Part shown: positions 16,585 through 24,412 of the stretch, piece by piece | Layout of the letters: every line of letters starts with the position of its first letter | Numbering within the stretch: the first letter of the stretch is position 1 | Assembly (NCBI GenBank): GCA_001804865.1 | Contig: MHBK01000024.1 | Location: forward strand, 1 to 64,000 | Direction: 5' to 3' | DNA: 64,000 nucleotides | From: Lentisphaerae bacterium GWF2_57_35 | Lineage (GTDB): Bacteria; Verrucomicrobiota; Kiritimatiellia; CAIQIC01; GWF2-57-35 | Position numbers and translations under genes: made by a program | The notes under the pieces: model-generated | Database searches by the model: none | What the model saw: the letters and a program-made list of their open reading frames with translations, nothing else | Told to the model about the DNA's origin: nothing

Positions 16585-17658
16585 TTATCCCCCCTCCCCC
16601 AACACAATACGCACCGACGTTCCACGGCCCTCTTTGGATCGAATCTGCATACGTCCCTTCATCTCCGCCACCCGGGCGCAAATATTGTTCAATCCGAATC
16701 CTTTGCGATCAAAATCCTGCTTTACAATCCCTACCCCGTCGTCGCGGATGACGATACAGACCTGGCCCTTCTTTCGGGCGATGGAAACGGTTACATGGCG
16801 GGCTTTGGAGTGCCGAAGACTGTTGCTGACCGCCTCCCTCACGATGTTGAGCACATGGGCGCTCTGACCGGCATCCAGGAGCTTACAGGCCTCTTCGTCG
16901 ATGCGGGCGAGCACTCGAACGGCCCGGGTTTTGCGTATCCGGTCGAGAAAAACTTGAATCTCCCGGTCAAGAAAAAACGGAGGCGGCTTAATCGTGCGAA
17001 CATCGGTAATGAAGGATCGAAGTTCGCGAATGGTGGTGTTGAGTTCTTTTATGATGGCGCGCAACCGCCGGCCGGTCTTGCGGGCCGATTCGGGCATGAG
17101 CTGGCTGCACAATTCCAACTCGAGCCCGAGCGCGTAGAGCGCCTGGATGCTCTGGTCGTGAAGATCCCGCGCCAGGGTTTCCCGTTCCTTCATGGCTTGG
17201 CGCATGGCTTCTTCGCCAGCCCGAAGTTTTTCGATCAGAATCCGTCGTTCCGTGATATCCCGGGCAATGCCGGCCAGACCGGTCACGCGCCCTTTTGCAT
17301 CGATAATGGGCGTCTTGATGGCTTCGATCCAGAGCGTCCGCCCCTGCCGGTCCACCAGCGGTTCTTCGATGGCGATCCGTTGCCGGGTTCGCATCACATC
17401 CCGGTCATATTTTCGATAATACAGGGCCAACTCGCGGGGCCAGATGTCCAGGTCGGTCTTGCCCACCACGGATTCAGGATCACAGCCGCAGGCCTTGCCG
17501 TACGATTCGTTCACGGCGATGAATCGCGATTTTTTATCCTTCAGCCAGGCCATATCCGGGATGTTGTTAAGCAAGGCGTTCAGGACCCCTTCCTTTTGCT
17601 GAAGAGCCTCTTCCAACACCTTTTTTGCCCGCAGCCTGGCTGATGCAACGCGTTTCAT
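16585..17658 (-). CDS. Cytoplasmic PAS-domain histidine kinase (HisKA_3 / NarX-DegS type)
   Basis: The 357-residue kinase has a short coiled-coil start and one PAS domain (residues about 25-145: LLNNIPDMAWLKDKKSRFIAVN, GLAGIARDITERR). The dimerisation domain carries phospho-accepting His167 in ERETLARDLHDQSIQALYAL. The HATPase_c domain has NIVREAVSNSLRHSKA (N box), DDGVGI and GFGLNNICARV. No transmembrane segment is seen, so it senses an internal signal. Its ATG overlaps the dihydropyrimidinase stop (ATGA), which ties the sensor to that enzyme's expression. Confidence 0.93.
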   Translation of the reverse strand: MKRVASARLRAKKVLEEALQQKEGVLNALLNNIPDMAWLKDKKSRFIAVNESYGKACGCDPESVVGKTDLDIWPRELALYYRKYDRDVMRTRQRIAIEEPLVDRQGRTLWIEAIKTPIIDAKGRVTGLAGIARDITERRILIEKLRAGEEAMRQAMKERETLARDLHDQSIQALYALGLELELCSQLMPESARKTGRRLRAIIKELNTTIRELRSFITDVRTIKPPPFFLDREIQVFLDRIRKTRAVRVLARIDEEACKLLDAGQSAHVLNIVREAVSNSLRHSKARHVTVSIARKKGQVCIVIRDDGVGIVKQDFDRKGFGLNNICARVAEMKGRMQIRSKEGRGTSVRIVLGEGG

Positions 17659-19034
17659 AAAGAGGCCTCCCGGCTCGTGAATCGTCCGCGACCGGCATCT
17701 CCGACAAAGACGCCATCGCGCACGGCGATCTCGCCGCGAACAGTCACTACGCGCGGGCGCCCCCGAACGGCAAATCCTTCGTAGGGATTGTAATCGACCT
17801 GGGTCGACTGGGTCCGGGCGGAAATGACGCCCGGGTGCGCAGGATCGTAAACGACCAGATCCGCATCGCTGCCGACCTGAAGTGCGCCCTTGCGGGGATA
17901 TAAACCAAACAGTTTGGCAGGATTCGAGCTGGCAACGGCGACCAGGGTGGACAAATCGAGCCGCCCTTCCAACACGCCATAGGTATGGAGTAAATTGATG
18001 CGATCTTCAATGCCGCCGATGCCATTGGGGATCTTCGTAAAACAATCCCGCCCGAGGGTTTTCTGTCCCTCGAAATCGAAGGGGCAGTGATCGGTGCCGA
18101 CCGTTTCGATGGCGCCCCGGGCGAGCGCCGCCCAAAGAACAGGCTGGTTGCTCTTGTCGCGCAGCGGCGGCGATAGAACATATTTGGCGCCTTCGAAATG
18201 AGGGCGTTCGGCGTAGGTGCGGTCCAGCAGAAGATAATGGGGCATGGTTTCGATATGCACGCGCACCCCGCGCTGTCGGGCCGCCTCGGCTTGTTGCAGG
18301 GCTTCGGCGCAGCTCAGATGAACCACATAGGCGGAAGCGCCCGCTCTCCCGGCAAATTCAAGAAAATGCCGCACCCCGTCGGCCTCGACCGAGGACGGAC
18401 GGCTGGGTTCGTGCCATTCGGGTCCGGTTTTCCCCTCGGCCAGCAACTCCTGCTGCCGGGCCGCGATGGTCCCGGCGTTTTCACAATGGGCCAGGGTAAG
18501 CGCGCCCAACTTTTTAGCCAGCGTCAGCACCTGGAGCAGCTCGGCATCGCCCAAATCCAATACGCCTTGGTACGCAAGGTAAACTTTGAACGACGGAATG
18601 CCCCGCTGCACCACGGCCGCCAACTGTTCGGCCATCCGAGGGTCGAAGCGGGCAACGGTCATATGATAGCTAAAATCGCACGCGGAATTGCCGCGGCTCA
18701 TGTCGTTCCACCGGGCCAACGCCTCGAGGGGCGTTTCGTCCCGGCTGGCGCCGCAAAAGTCGAAAAAAAACGTAGTGCCGCCGATCAAGGCCGCGCGGCT
18801 GGTGGAGGCGTAGTCGGCTTTCGAGCAGAAGTCTTTCAGCGGCAGATAGGCATGGACATGGGGATCGATAAAACCCGGAAAAACGTAGCACCCGGCGGCA
18901 TCGACCACCTCGGCGCCGGCGGGTTTGGGAAGGTGTCGCTCGATGCTGACAATCGTTTCGCCCTCGCAGAGAATATCCGCAAAGGCCCGTCCTTCAGCGG
19001 TGACGACTTCACCGTTTTGGATCAGCAGCGACAT
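17655..19034 (-). CDS. Dihydropyrimidinase / hydantoinase-family amidohydrolase
   Basis: The 459-residue cyclic amidohydrolase shows the binuclear metal set: GFIDPHVHAYLPL (HxH), the carboxylated Lys in PSFKVYLAYQG, TLAHCEN, YVVHLSCAEA and GTDHCPFDFEGQK. Length and order match D-hydantoinase/dihydropyrimidinase rather than dihydroorotase or allantoinase, although the latter cannot be excluded. The reaction is hydrolytic opening of dihydropyrimidine or 5-substituted hydantoin rings. It heads a probable operon with the sensor kinase and regulator, an unusual pairing. Confidence 0.88.
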   Translation of the reverse strand: MSLLIQNGEVVTAEGRAFADILCEGETIVSIERHLPKPAGAEVVDAAGCYVFPGFIDPHVHAYLPLKDFCSKADYASTSRAALIGGTTFFFDFCGASRDETPLEALARWNDMSRGNSACDFSYHMTVARFDPRMAEQLAAVVQRGIPSFKVYLAYQGVLDLGDAELLQVLTLAKKLGALTLAHCENAGTIAARQQELLAEGKTGPEWHEPSRPSSVEADGVRHFLEFAGRAGASAYVVHLSCAEALQQAEAARQRGVRVHIETMPHYLLLDRTYAERPHFEGAKYVLSPPLRDKSNQPVLWAALARGAIETVGTDHCPFDFEGQKTLGRDCFTKIPNGIGGIEDRINLLHTYGVLEGRLDLSTLVAVASSNPAKLFGLYPRKGALQVGSDADLVVYDPAHPGVISARTQSTQVDYNPYEGFAVRGRPRVVTVRGEIAVRDGVFVGDAGRGRFTSREASL

Positions 19035-19087
19035 GCGTGCATCTTAGGACCGGACGGAATTTCCAGCAACCACCAAATGGCGGAGAT

Positions 19088-19107
19088 GGCGGGCAAGAAT
19101 GCCCGCC
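19088..19107. repeat. REP-like hairpin with AAGAAT loop
   Basis: GGCGGGC, loop AAGAAT, GCCCGCC. The hairpin at 47595-47614 has the same loop sequence and a similar stem when reverse complemented. Confidence 0.5.
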
Positions 19108-19113
19108 CTCCCA

Positions 19114-19245
19114 TGAAGAGCCTCGCGTCAACGCAGATCTTCTCCTATCTCCCTCATAATCTTAATCGTAATCCTAATCCTAATCTCCTTCTGAATAAAA
19201 AGATTATGATTAAGATTAGGATTACGATCATGAAAAGGAAACAGG
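19114..19245. repeat. (GATTAN)n hairpin element, copy E4
   Basis: The left end AAGAGCCTCGCGTCAACGCAG (19117 on) matches the right end of E3 in reverse complement. The left arm is CATAATCTTAATCGTAATCC; the loop is near TTCTGAATAAAAAG; the right arm is GATTATGATTAAGATTAGG. It fills the gap between the dihydropyrimidinase and panD. Confidence 0.65.
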
Positions 19246-19269
19246 ACGGCGGCCTCGTCGTCCGGCGAT

Positions 19270-19647
19270 CTATCCGCCGAAACGCGCTTTCTTCTTCTTC
19301 GTCGTCGGGCGGTTCTTTTCGTCGACCAAAACGATGGTCGGCTTGTGCGTTCGGGCTTCGGCTTCGTCGACGGAACAATACGTCAGGATGATCACCTCGT
19401 CGCCGGGAACGGCCATGCGGGCCGCCGGGCCGTTCAACAGCGCGATGCCGGAGCCTCGCGGAGCCACAATCGTATACGTGATAATGCGTTCGCCATTATT
19501 GAGGTTCAAAATGTGAACTTGTTCGCCGGGCAGGATGTCGGCCTTTTCCATAAGGCCTTCGTCCAGGGTAATGCTGCCCTGATAATGAATATCCGTACCG
19601 GTTACCGTGGCCCGATGTATTTTCGATTTGAGCATGGTTCTCTGCAT
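19270..19647 (-). CDS. panD: Aspartate 1-decarboxylase
   Basis: The 125-residue pyruvoyl enzyme converts L-aspartate to beta-alanine for pantothenate and CoA synthesis. The self-cleavage site Gly24-Ser25 lies in IHYQGSITLDEGLM, with the usual numbering. Other family motifs are EQVHILNLNNGERIITYTI and GDEVIILTYCSVDEAEA. The C-terminal tail is basic (TKKKKARFGG). It lies 55 bases from the tsaB end and may be transcribed with it. Confidence 0.96.
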   Translation of the reverse strand: MQRTMLKSKIHRATVTGTDIHYQGSITLDEGLMEKADILPGEQVHILNLNNGERIITYTIVAPRGSGIALLNGPAARMAVPGDEVIILTYCSVDEAEARTHKPTIVLVDEKNRPTTKKKKARFGG

Positions 19648-19702
19648 AATTTCCTCTTCGCTGTAATTAAATCATGAATGGCCGGGAATGAATACGATTT
19701 TT

Positions 19703-20389
19703 TTACGGATCGCGGACCGGGTACTGCGGGGGAAGAAAAACCGGCGGATGCATGTAAATCGGCGTCAGGGGCTCCGACGCGACGCCTTGCGCCCATCGCT
19801 CCAGGCCGACGCGTCCCAGCCAGTCCGCCGTGGGGCATCGGTCGGCTTGTTCCCAGGTCACGCCATCGACCTGCCCGACCGGCAACACCGAAACCAGGCG
19901 CGCCCAATCCGGACTGACCACGGTCGTGCCTTCCGCCAGATGCCGGGGCAGTTCGGCGATCGGAATCAGGGTCCAATCGAGGCTCTGCGCCAGCCCTTCG
20001 CGCTGAAAAACGCCGATCCACAGGCGCTCCCGGCGGGCATCCCCGATCACCGCCGCCTGACGCGCCGACGACCCGGCAAAAATCTCGGCGGCGAACGCCA
20101 GCCCGCTGTTCAACGTGTAGACTTGGAGGTCCTTCGGCAGCGCCAGGCTGCGGGCCGCCGTCAATGCCACGCGCAGGCCCGTGTACGATCCCGGCCCCCG
20201 GCCGACCACGAAAGCCTCGACCTGCTCCAGGCGCAGGCCCGCCTCGCCTAAGACTTGCGGCAAAAGTTCGAAGAGCGTCTGACTGCGGGCGCCCTCGTCG
20301 TTCCAGGTTTTCATGCCCAGCAGCTTTCCGCCGGAAAACAAGGCCAGACTGCCTTGCCGCGTGGACATCTCGAAAGCCAGCGCGATCAT
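19703..20389 (-). CDS. tsaB: tRNA threonylcarbamoyladenosine biosynthesis protein TsaB
   Basis: The 228-residue protein starts MIALAFEMSTRQGSLALF, and the conserved block VGRGPGSYTGLRVALTAARSLAL identifies TsaB. It pairs with TsaD and TsaE to make the t6A37 modification of ANN-decoding tRNAs. TsaB is a catalytically inactive ASKHA-fold partner. The ATG at 20389 overlaps the tsaE stop (ATGA), so the two are translationally coupled; a start at 20404 is possible but not needed. Confidence 0.93.
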   Translation of the reverse strand: MIALAFEMSTRQGSLALFSGGKLLGMKTWNDEGARSQTLFELLPQVLGEAGLRLEQVEAFVVGRGPGSYTGLRVALTAARSLALPKDLQVYTLNSGLAFAAEIFAGSSARQAAVIGDARRERLWIGVFQREGLAQSLDWTLIPIAELPRHLAEGTTVVSPDWARLVSVLPVGQVDGVTWEQADRCPTADWLGRVGLERWAQGVASEPLTPIYMHPPVFLPPQYPVRDP

Positions 20390-20841
20390 GACAAAGCCCC
20401 CCACAAAAACTCAAACGTCCGTTCTTCGGGCTCGTTGCCCGCCGTTATCCGCACATGAAGCGTCGCAGCCGGCAATAAATCCGCTGCCCGTTCCGCCCAC
20501 TCGATGGCCGTGACGCCCTGGCCGTGCAGGTATTCGTCCAACCCCAAACCCAACGCTTCATCGGAACCTTGAATGCGATACAAATCGATGTGGTAAAGCG
20601 GCAGCCGCCCATAATGCTCGTTAATCAAAGTGAATGTCGGGCTGCCGACAGGACCGCGCACGCCGAGAGCCCGGGCCAATCCTTGTACAAAACAAGTCTT
20701 CCCAGCGCCCAGATCGCCGTGCAAAGCAATCACGCAGCCGGGCTTTAACTGCCCGGCCAATTCCTCCGCAATCCGAAAGGTGTCTTCCGGGCTTTTGGAG
20801 GTGCGAATTTGTTTTGTCTTTGTCACGACTGTCATATGCAT
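20386..20841 (-). CDS. tsaE: tRNA threonylcarbamoyladenosine biosynthesis ATPase TsaE
   Basis: The P-loop ATPase has Walker A GDLGAGKTCFVQGLA, then VRGPVGSPTFTLINEHYG and LYHIDLYRI, all TsaE hallmarks, with the usual length (151 residues). An open frame continues upstream to 20901, but that part is translated palindrome (NFSNDWK), not family sequence. The start is therefore placed at the ATG at 20841; an ATG at 20835 is equally possible. No strong ribosome-binding sequence is seen. Confidence 0.92.
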   Translation of the reverse strand: MHMTVVTKTKQIRTSKSPEDTFRIAEELAGQLKPGCVIALHGDLGAGKTCFVQGLARALGVRGPVGSPTFTLINEHYGRLPLYHIDLYRIQGSDEALGLGLDEYLHGQGVTAIEWAERAADLLPAATLHVRITAGNEPEERTFEFLWGALS

Positions 20842-20857
20842 ACCACTCGCGCCGCCA

Positions 20858-20908
20858 TTTTTCCAATCATTGGAAAAATTGGGCTCATCTTTTCCAATCA
20901 TTGGAAAA
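20858..20908. promoter_or_regulatory. Tandem palindromes TTTTCCAATCATTGGAAAA (pair 2)
   Basis: Two identical cores CCAATCATTGG (20863-20873 and 20894-20904) have centres 31 bases apart, exactly as in pair 1. They lie between the divergent tsaE and aldo/keto reductase genes, and the nearer centre is 27 bases from the tsaE ATG. Each is a near-perfect 19-21 bp palindrome. An operator, or hairpins in the tsaE leader, would fit. Confidence 0.6.
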
Positions 20909-21020
20909 TTCGATGGCGGCGCATACTAGGGAGTTCTTTTCGTGGGGTAAAGCTTCAACTGTTGCCCCATTGCCTTTTGAACGCCAAACGCTTATCGTAG
21001 TCAAACTTAAAGGGGTGTTT

Positions 21021-22133
21021 ATGCTTTACCGTCCGTATGGGAAAACCGGCAAACGAATATCCGTGATCAGTGCAGGAGGAATGAGATTCCGGGATTGCGC
21101 CGACTCCGCCGGCATCGAACGGGCCGCGCAAATTCTGGTGCACGCCTACCGCAAAGGCATCAACTATTTCGATACCGCCCCGTATTACTGCGGAGATCGC
21201 AGCGAAGAAATCGTCGGAACCGCCCTGAAGGAACTCCCGCCCAACCAAGTCTACGTGTCCACCAAATGTACGGCCGCCTCCGGCGCCGACCTGCGGCGTT
21301 CCCTGGAAAAATCGCTCCAGCGCCTGGGCCTTGACCGTATCCATTTCTTCCACATTTGGTGCCTGATTCGCCCGGAGGAATGGGCGGAACGAACGGCCGG
21401 CGGCGCCATTGAGGCGGCGTTCCGCGCCAAGGAAGAAGGCCTGATCGAACATGTCGTTGCCTCCACGCACATGAACGGAGACGACACCGCCCAACTTATC
21501 GAAAAGGGCGTCTTCGAAGGCCTGACCATCGGGTACAACGCCATCAATTTTCCCTTCCGCCAAAAAGCGGTCGAGGCCGCCGAAAAGGCCGGCCTCGGGC
21601 TGGTGATCATGAACCCGCTGGCCGGCGGCTTGATCCCGCAAAACGGACGCCGCTTCGATTTCATCCGCAGCCCGCACGATCCCGACGTGGTGACCGCGGC
21701 CCTGCGCTTTCTCGTCTCCCAATCCGCCATCACCAGCGCCCTGGTCGGCTTTAGCTGCGAGGAAGAAGTGGATCATGCCGTGGACGCCCTGACGGGCTTC
21801 GAACCTTACGATGCCGCCTTCATCGAACGCATGAAGAAACGGATCGAAAGCCATTTTGACCAGCTCTGCACCGGCTGCGGCTACTGTCTGCCCTGCCCGC
21901 AAAACATTCCGATTCCAAAGTACATGGACAGCTACAACCACCTGATCCTCGACGGCCGCGATCAAGCGGTCTTGGACCGCCTGAAATGGCACTGGGATCT
22001 CGGCGCGTCCGGATCGTCCGACTGCGTTGCCTGCGGCCAATGCGAAACAGCCTGCACCCAGCACCTGCCCATCGTCCAGCGCCTGCAAAGAATCGCCGCG
22101 CTCCCCGACGCTCCCGCCCCCGAAGAACCCTGA
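21021..22133 (+). CDS. Aldo/keto reductase with C-terminal 2x[4Fe-4S] ferredoxin domain
   Basis: The 370-residue protein starts MLYRPYGKTGKRISVISAGG behind AAGGGG. The TIM-barrel AKR core has NYFDTAPYYCGDRSEEIVGTAL (the Asp/Tyr pair) and LDRIHFFHIWCL. The last 90 residues carry CTGCGYCLPCPQNIPIP and CVACGQCETACTQHLPI, typical of the AKR-ferredoxin subfamily. It probably uses electrons from the cluster or NADPH; the substrate is unknown. It is divergent from tsaE across the palindrome pair and ends at a shared terminator. Confidence 0.92.
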   Translation: MLYRPYGKTGKRISVISAGGMRFRDCADSAGIERAAQILVHAYRKGINYFDTAPYYCGDRSEEIVGTALKELPPNQVYVSTKCTAASGADLRRSLEKSLQRLGLDRIHFFHIWCLIRPEEWAERTAGGAIEAAFRAKEEGLIEHVVASTHMNGDDTAQLIEKGVFEGLTIGYNAINFPFRQKAVEAAEKAGLGLVIMNPLAGGLIPQNGRRFDFIRSPHDPDVVTAALRFLVSQSAITSALVGFSCEEEVDHAVDALTGFEPYDAAFIERMKKRIESHFDQLCTGCGYCLPCPQNIPIPKYMDSYNHLILDGRDQAVLDRLKWHWDLGASGSSDCVACGQCETACTQHLPIVQRLQRIAALPDAPAPEEP

Positions 22134-22155
22134 CGGAGTCACACCCGTCCATAAA

Positions 22156-22187
22156 AAAACCCTCCAAGCTTTCACCCGGAGGGTTTT
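22156..22187. terminator. Bidirectional intrinsic terminator
   Basis: AAAACCCTCC and GGAGGGTTTT form a 10-bp stem across a 12-base loop, with A and T tracts on both sides. It lies between the convergent reductase and PEP-CTERM genes, so it can stop transcription from both. Confidence 0.85.
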
Positions 22188-22203
22188 CGAAAATCGACTG
22201 CAA

Positions 22204-22863
22204 TTACCGCTTGGCTCGCCGACGGGCAACAACCAACGCGCCCAAGCCCAACGCCAACAAGGCCATCGAGGCGGGTTCGGGAACCGCCATGATCGTGCCG
22301 GTTATAGTCAGATCGTTGCCCACCAAATTACGGAAACCACCCGTGCCCGTCGTTCCGACGCGTACAGGATCAAAACCATAATATCGGAAAGTGACCGTCG
22401 TTTGACCTGACAAGCTAAGAGGCGTCGAAAGAGCCTGATTGCCGGCCAGTTGATAGACAGCCAGATCGGCGGTGTAGCCATCCACACTGGACCTAAGAAC
22501 AAAATTGGTCGGCCCCGTGCCGCCCGGATCGCGGGCAAGTCCGGCAAAGTTTGTAATCGTCATCTGATAGCCCGCAGCCGCAGCCACAGTCCATTCGAGA
22601 TACTTGTTGTTTAAAACGGCATCAGCCAGCGTGGCCGTCGGCAGCCAATCGTCACCGATCCAAGTGCTGGCCGTATTCTGAGGCGTAATGCCGCTTCCAA
22701 CCGTAATACTGGCGGCCTGAACATTACCCCCAAGCACAGCCGCAGCCAAGATGCCCCCTGCATCAACGGCGTTGGTTCCGTTGAAATCCCATGCTGCAAT
22801 CACATCCGCGTTCGCCGACGCAGCCATTCCAAACAAGAGTAGAACGACCAGCAATTTCTTCAT
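22204..22863 (-). CDS. PEP-CTERM sorting-domain protein
   Basis: The 219-residue protein has a signal peptide (MKKLLVVLLLFGMAASANA). A beta-rich middle follows, with no known domain recognised. It ends VPEPASMALLALGLGALVVARRRAKR: the PEP motif, a membrane helix and a basic tail recognised by exosortase. Such proteins are processed and placed at the cell surface or in exopolysaccharide. No exosortase gene is in the window. AAACGCC-type spacing gives no clear regulator, but a purine-rich GGGAG precedes the start. Confidence 0.92.
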   Translation of the reverse strand: MKKLLVVLLLFGMAASANADVIAAWDFNGTNAVDAGGILAAAVLGGNVQAASITVGSGITPQNTASTWIGDDWLPTATLADAVLNNKYLEWTVAAAAGYQMTITNFAGLARDPGGTGPTNFVLRSSVDGYTADLAVYQLAGNQALSTPLSLSGQTTVTFRYYGFDPVRVGTTGTGGFRNLVGNDLTITGTIMAVPEPASMALLALGLGALVVARRRAKR

Positions 22864-22986
22864 GTGAATTCTCCCAGGGAGCTTAATAGCGGCGTTTGAT
22901 TAGAACTTTGCCAACTCATGGAGAGTAAAGTAGGAATCCTCACCCGGAATGTAAAGCGCTTTTTTAGTCAAAGATCGTCAAGGGGC

Positions 22987-23150
22987 GCATCTCGACACTG
23001 CCGCAGATTCATTCCGTTCAATAAGGATCGGGCTTACAAAATGGAGCCGGGGCGACCTCGCCCCGGCAGCGGGGCCATGTGGCCCCGCCTCCAACCGTCA
23101 CTGGCCAGTTTATCCCCAGATACGTGTTTTCTGCGGCAGTGTCGGGATGC
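22987..23150. mobile_element. MITE-like element with 21-bp terminal inverted repeats
   Basis: GCATCTCGACACTGCCGCAGA (22987-23007) is the reverse complement of 23130-23150 with one mismatch. The 164-base interior holds two hairpins (GGGGCGACCTCGCCCC and GGGGCCATGTGGCCCC) and no gene. A related single end, GGTGCATCCGGGAACTGCCG, lies at about 24580. The element fills most of the 320-base gap between the PEP-CTERM and release-factor-like genes. Confidence 0.55.
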
Positions 23151-23184
23151 ACCCATCGTCAAGAACTCTCGTCCGAGACGGAGC

Positions 23185-23601
23185 TCACTCGCCGCCTGCG
23201 CCGCCGCGGCGGGAGGCCTTTTTGTCGGAATGATGCTTCTTATCGGCCAGCATCCGTTCCTTTTGGCGCTTGGAGCGTTTGCGTTTTTGACGCCGGATGC
23301 GCTCGATTTCCTGTTGGCGCTGGCTTTTGGCGCCGAGAACACGCTCTTCCAATCGATCGCACAACTCGCGGCGAGCCAGGTAACGGTTAATCGATTGATA
23401 ACGCTCGCGCTGGCATTTCACTTCCAAGCCGCTCGGACGATGCAGAATGTAAACGCAAGAAGAGGTCTTGTTGACCTTTTGCCCGCCCTTGCCGGCCCCC
23501 CGGATGAACCGTTCTTCCAAATCGCTTTCCCGAATGCCCAACCGGGCCATGCGCTCGACCAATTGGGATTCTTTTTCGGCATTTATGTTGAACAACGGCA
23601 T
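23185..23601 (-). CDS. Peptide-chain-release-factor-like protein (GGQ domain)
   Basis: The 138-residue protein has only the RF1/2 catalytic domain: EERFIRGAGKGGQKVNKTSSCVYILHRPSGLEV, with the GGQ tripeptide that triggers peptidyl-tRNA hydrolysis, and a long basic tail (RRQKRKRSKRQKER). It lacks codon-recognition domains, as in ArfB/YaeJ/ICT1 rescue factors that free stalled ribosomes. The tail would enter the empty mRNA channel. It differs in detail from classic ArfB, so the name is kept general. Confidence 0.85.
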   Translation of the reverse strand: MPLFNINAEKESQLVERMARLGIRESDLEERFIRGAGKGGQKVNKTSSCVYILHRPSGLEVKCQRERYQSINRYLARRELCDRLEERVLGAKSQRQQEIERIRRQKRKRSKRQKERMLADKKHHSDKKASRRGGAGGE

Positions 23602-23664
23602 ACCGAAAGATTAGCGGCGAACGAAGCAACAGGCAAGTCCTTCTGTTTATGCCCCCCATTCTCA

Positions 23665-23750
23665 TCCGGTCGCGACAGAGCGCGACCCTCCAAACAGCAA
23701 GAACTATTCTCCTCCTGGAGGGGTCCGCTCCGTCGGAACCTCTTTCCATC
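23665..23750. repeat. REP-like double hairpin
   Basis: GGTCGCGACAGAGCGCGACC (23668-23687) is followed by CTCCAAACA, then CTGGAGGGGTCCGCTCCGTCGG (from about 23715). These are the same two modules as at 1718-1795 in the reverse order, suggesting a mobile pair (BIME-like). They lie between the release-factor-like gene and the methyltransferase. Confidence 0.6.
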
Positions 23751-23773
23751 CACCCGCCCTGAAGCATACGGGG

Positions 23774-24412
23774 CTACGGCTTCCTGAATACAGCCGCAAT
23801 GGCAAGCCGTCCCGGGAACCTCATCCTGCGTCCCGCAGTATGGGCCAGCTCGTGAACAACCTTCGAGTAGACTTGATAGAAAATGGACTTCGACGGCGGC
23901 GGGTAGCGATAGCTCCCTTCCGAGCCGCGGAAGTCTCGAACGCGGCCAACGCCCACATAATGGAAATGCTCCTCTTCGAGCTTCAGATCTCGCTGGAAGG
24001 AGTACTGCTCATAGAAGTTCGGGTTGAGCCGGCAAGTATCCACCGGATAGTCATGCAGCGGCCAGACGCATGGCGTCAAAACAACGAGCAGTCCGTTGGG
24101 CATCAGGATTTCCAGGCAGTTGTCCAGAACGGCAACCGGGTCAAAGGTGTGCTCCAGCACGTTCAAGACCAAAATGGATCCGAACGGGGCGACGTTCGCA
24201 AACACCTGGAGATCGTCTTTGTTCGTAAGATCGGCCGTAAAGTCCACGTCCCGCGATGCGTGCATGTCCGTGCTGTAATAGCGGAAGCCCGCCGCCCGGA
24301 TCACCTCTCTGCAGTCCATGCCCCCATAGCCTGCGCCTAGTTCCAAGACAGGACCTTTGACCACATTCTGCGCGACCAGCTGCTGAATATACGTCAGATC
24401 GTTCTGCACCAT
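23774..24412 (-). CDS. Class I SAM-dependent methyltransferase (type 11-like)
   Basis: The 212-residue protein has motif I VLELGAGYGGMDCREV, an acidic motif II end (YYSTDMHASRDVDF) and SILVLNVLEHTFDPVAVLDN with the post-I Glu-His pair. It resembles small-molecule or sugar methyltransferases; the substrate is unknown. The start at 24412 follows a GGAGGGGGGGG tract. No neighbouring pathway genes are seen. Confidence 0.85.
   Translation of the reverse strand: MVQNDLTYIQQLVAQNVVKGPVLELGAGYGGMDCREVIRAAGFRYYSTDMHASRDVDFTADLTNKDDLQVFANVAPFGSILVLNVLEHTFDPVAVLDNCLEILMPNGLLVVLTPCVWPLHDYPVDTCRLNPNFYEQYSFQRDLKLEEEHFHYVGVGRVRDFRGSEGSYRYPPPSKSIFYQVYSKVVHELAHTAGRRMRFPGRLAIAAVFRKP

Noticed and set aside
20842..20901. 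20-residue N-terminal extension of TsaE
   Set aside because: It is translation of the palindromes (NFSNDWK) and does not match the TsaE family.
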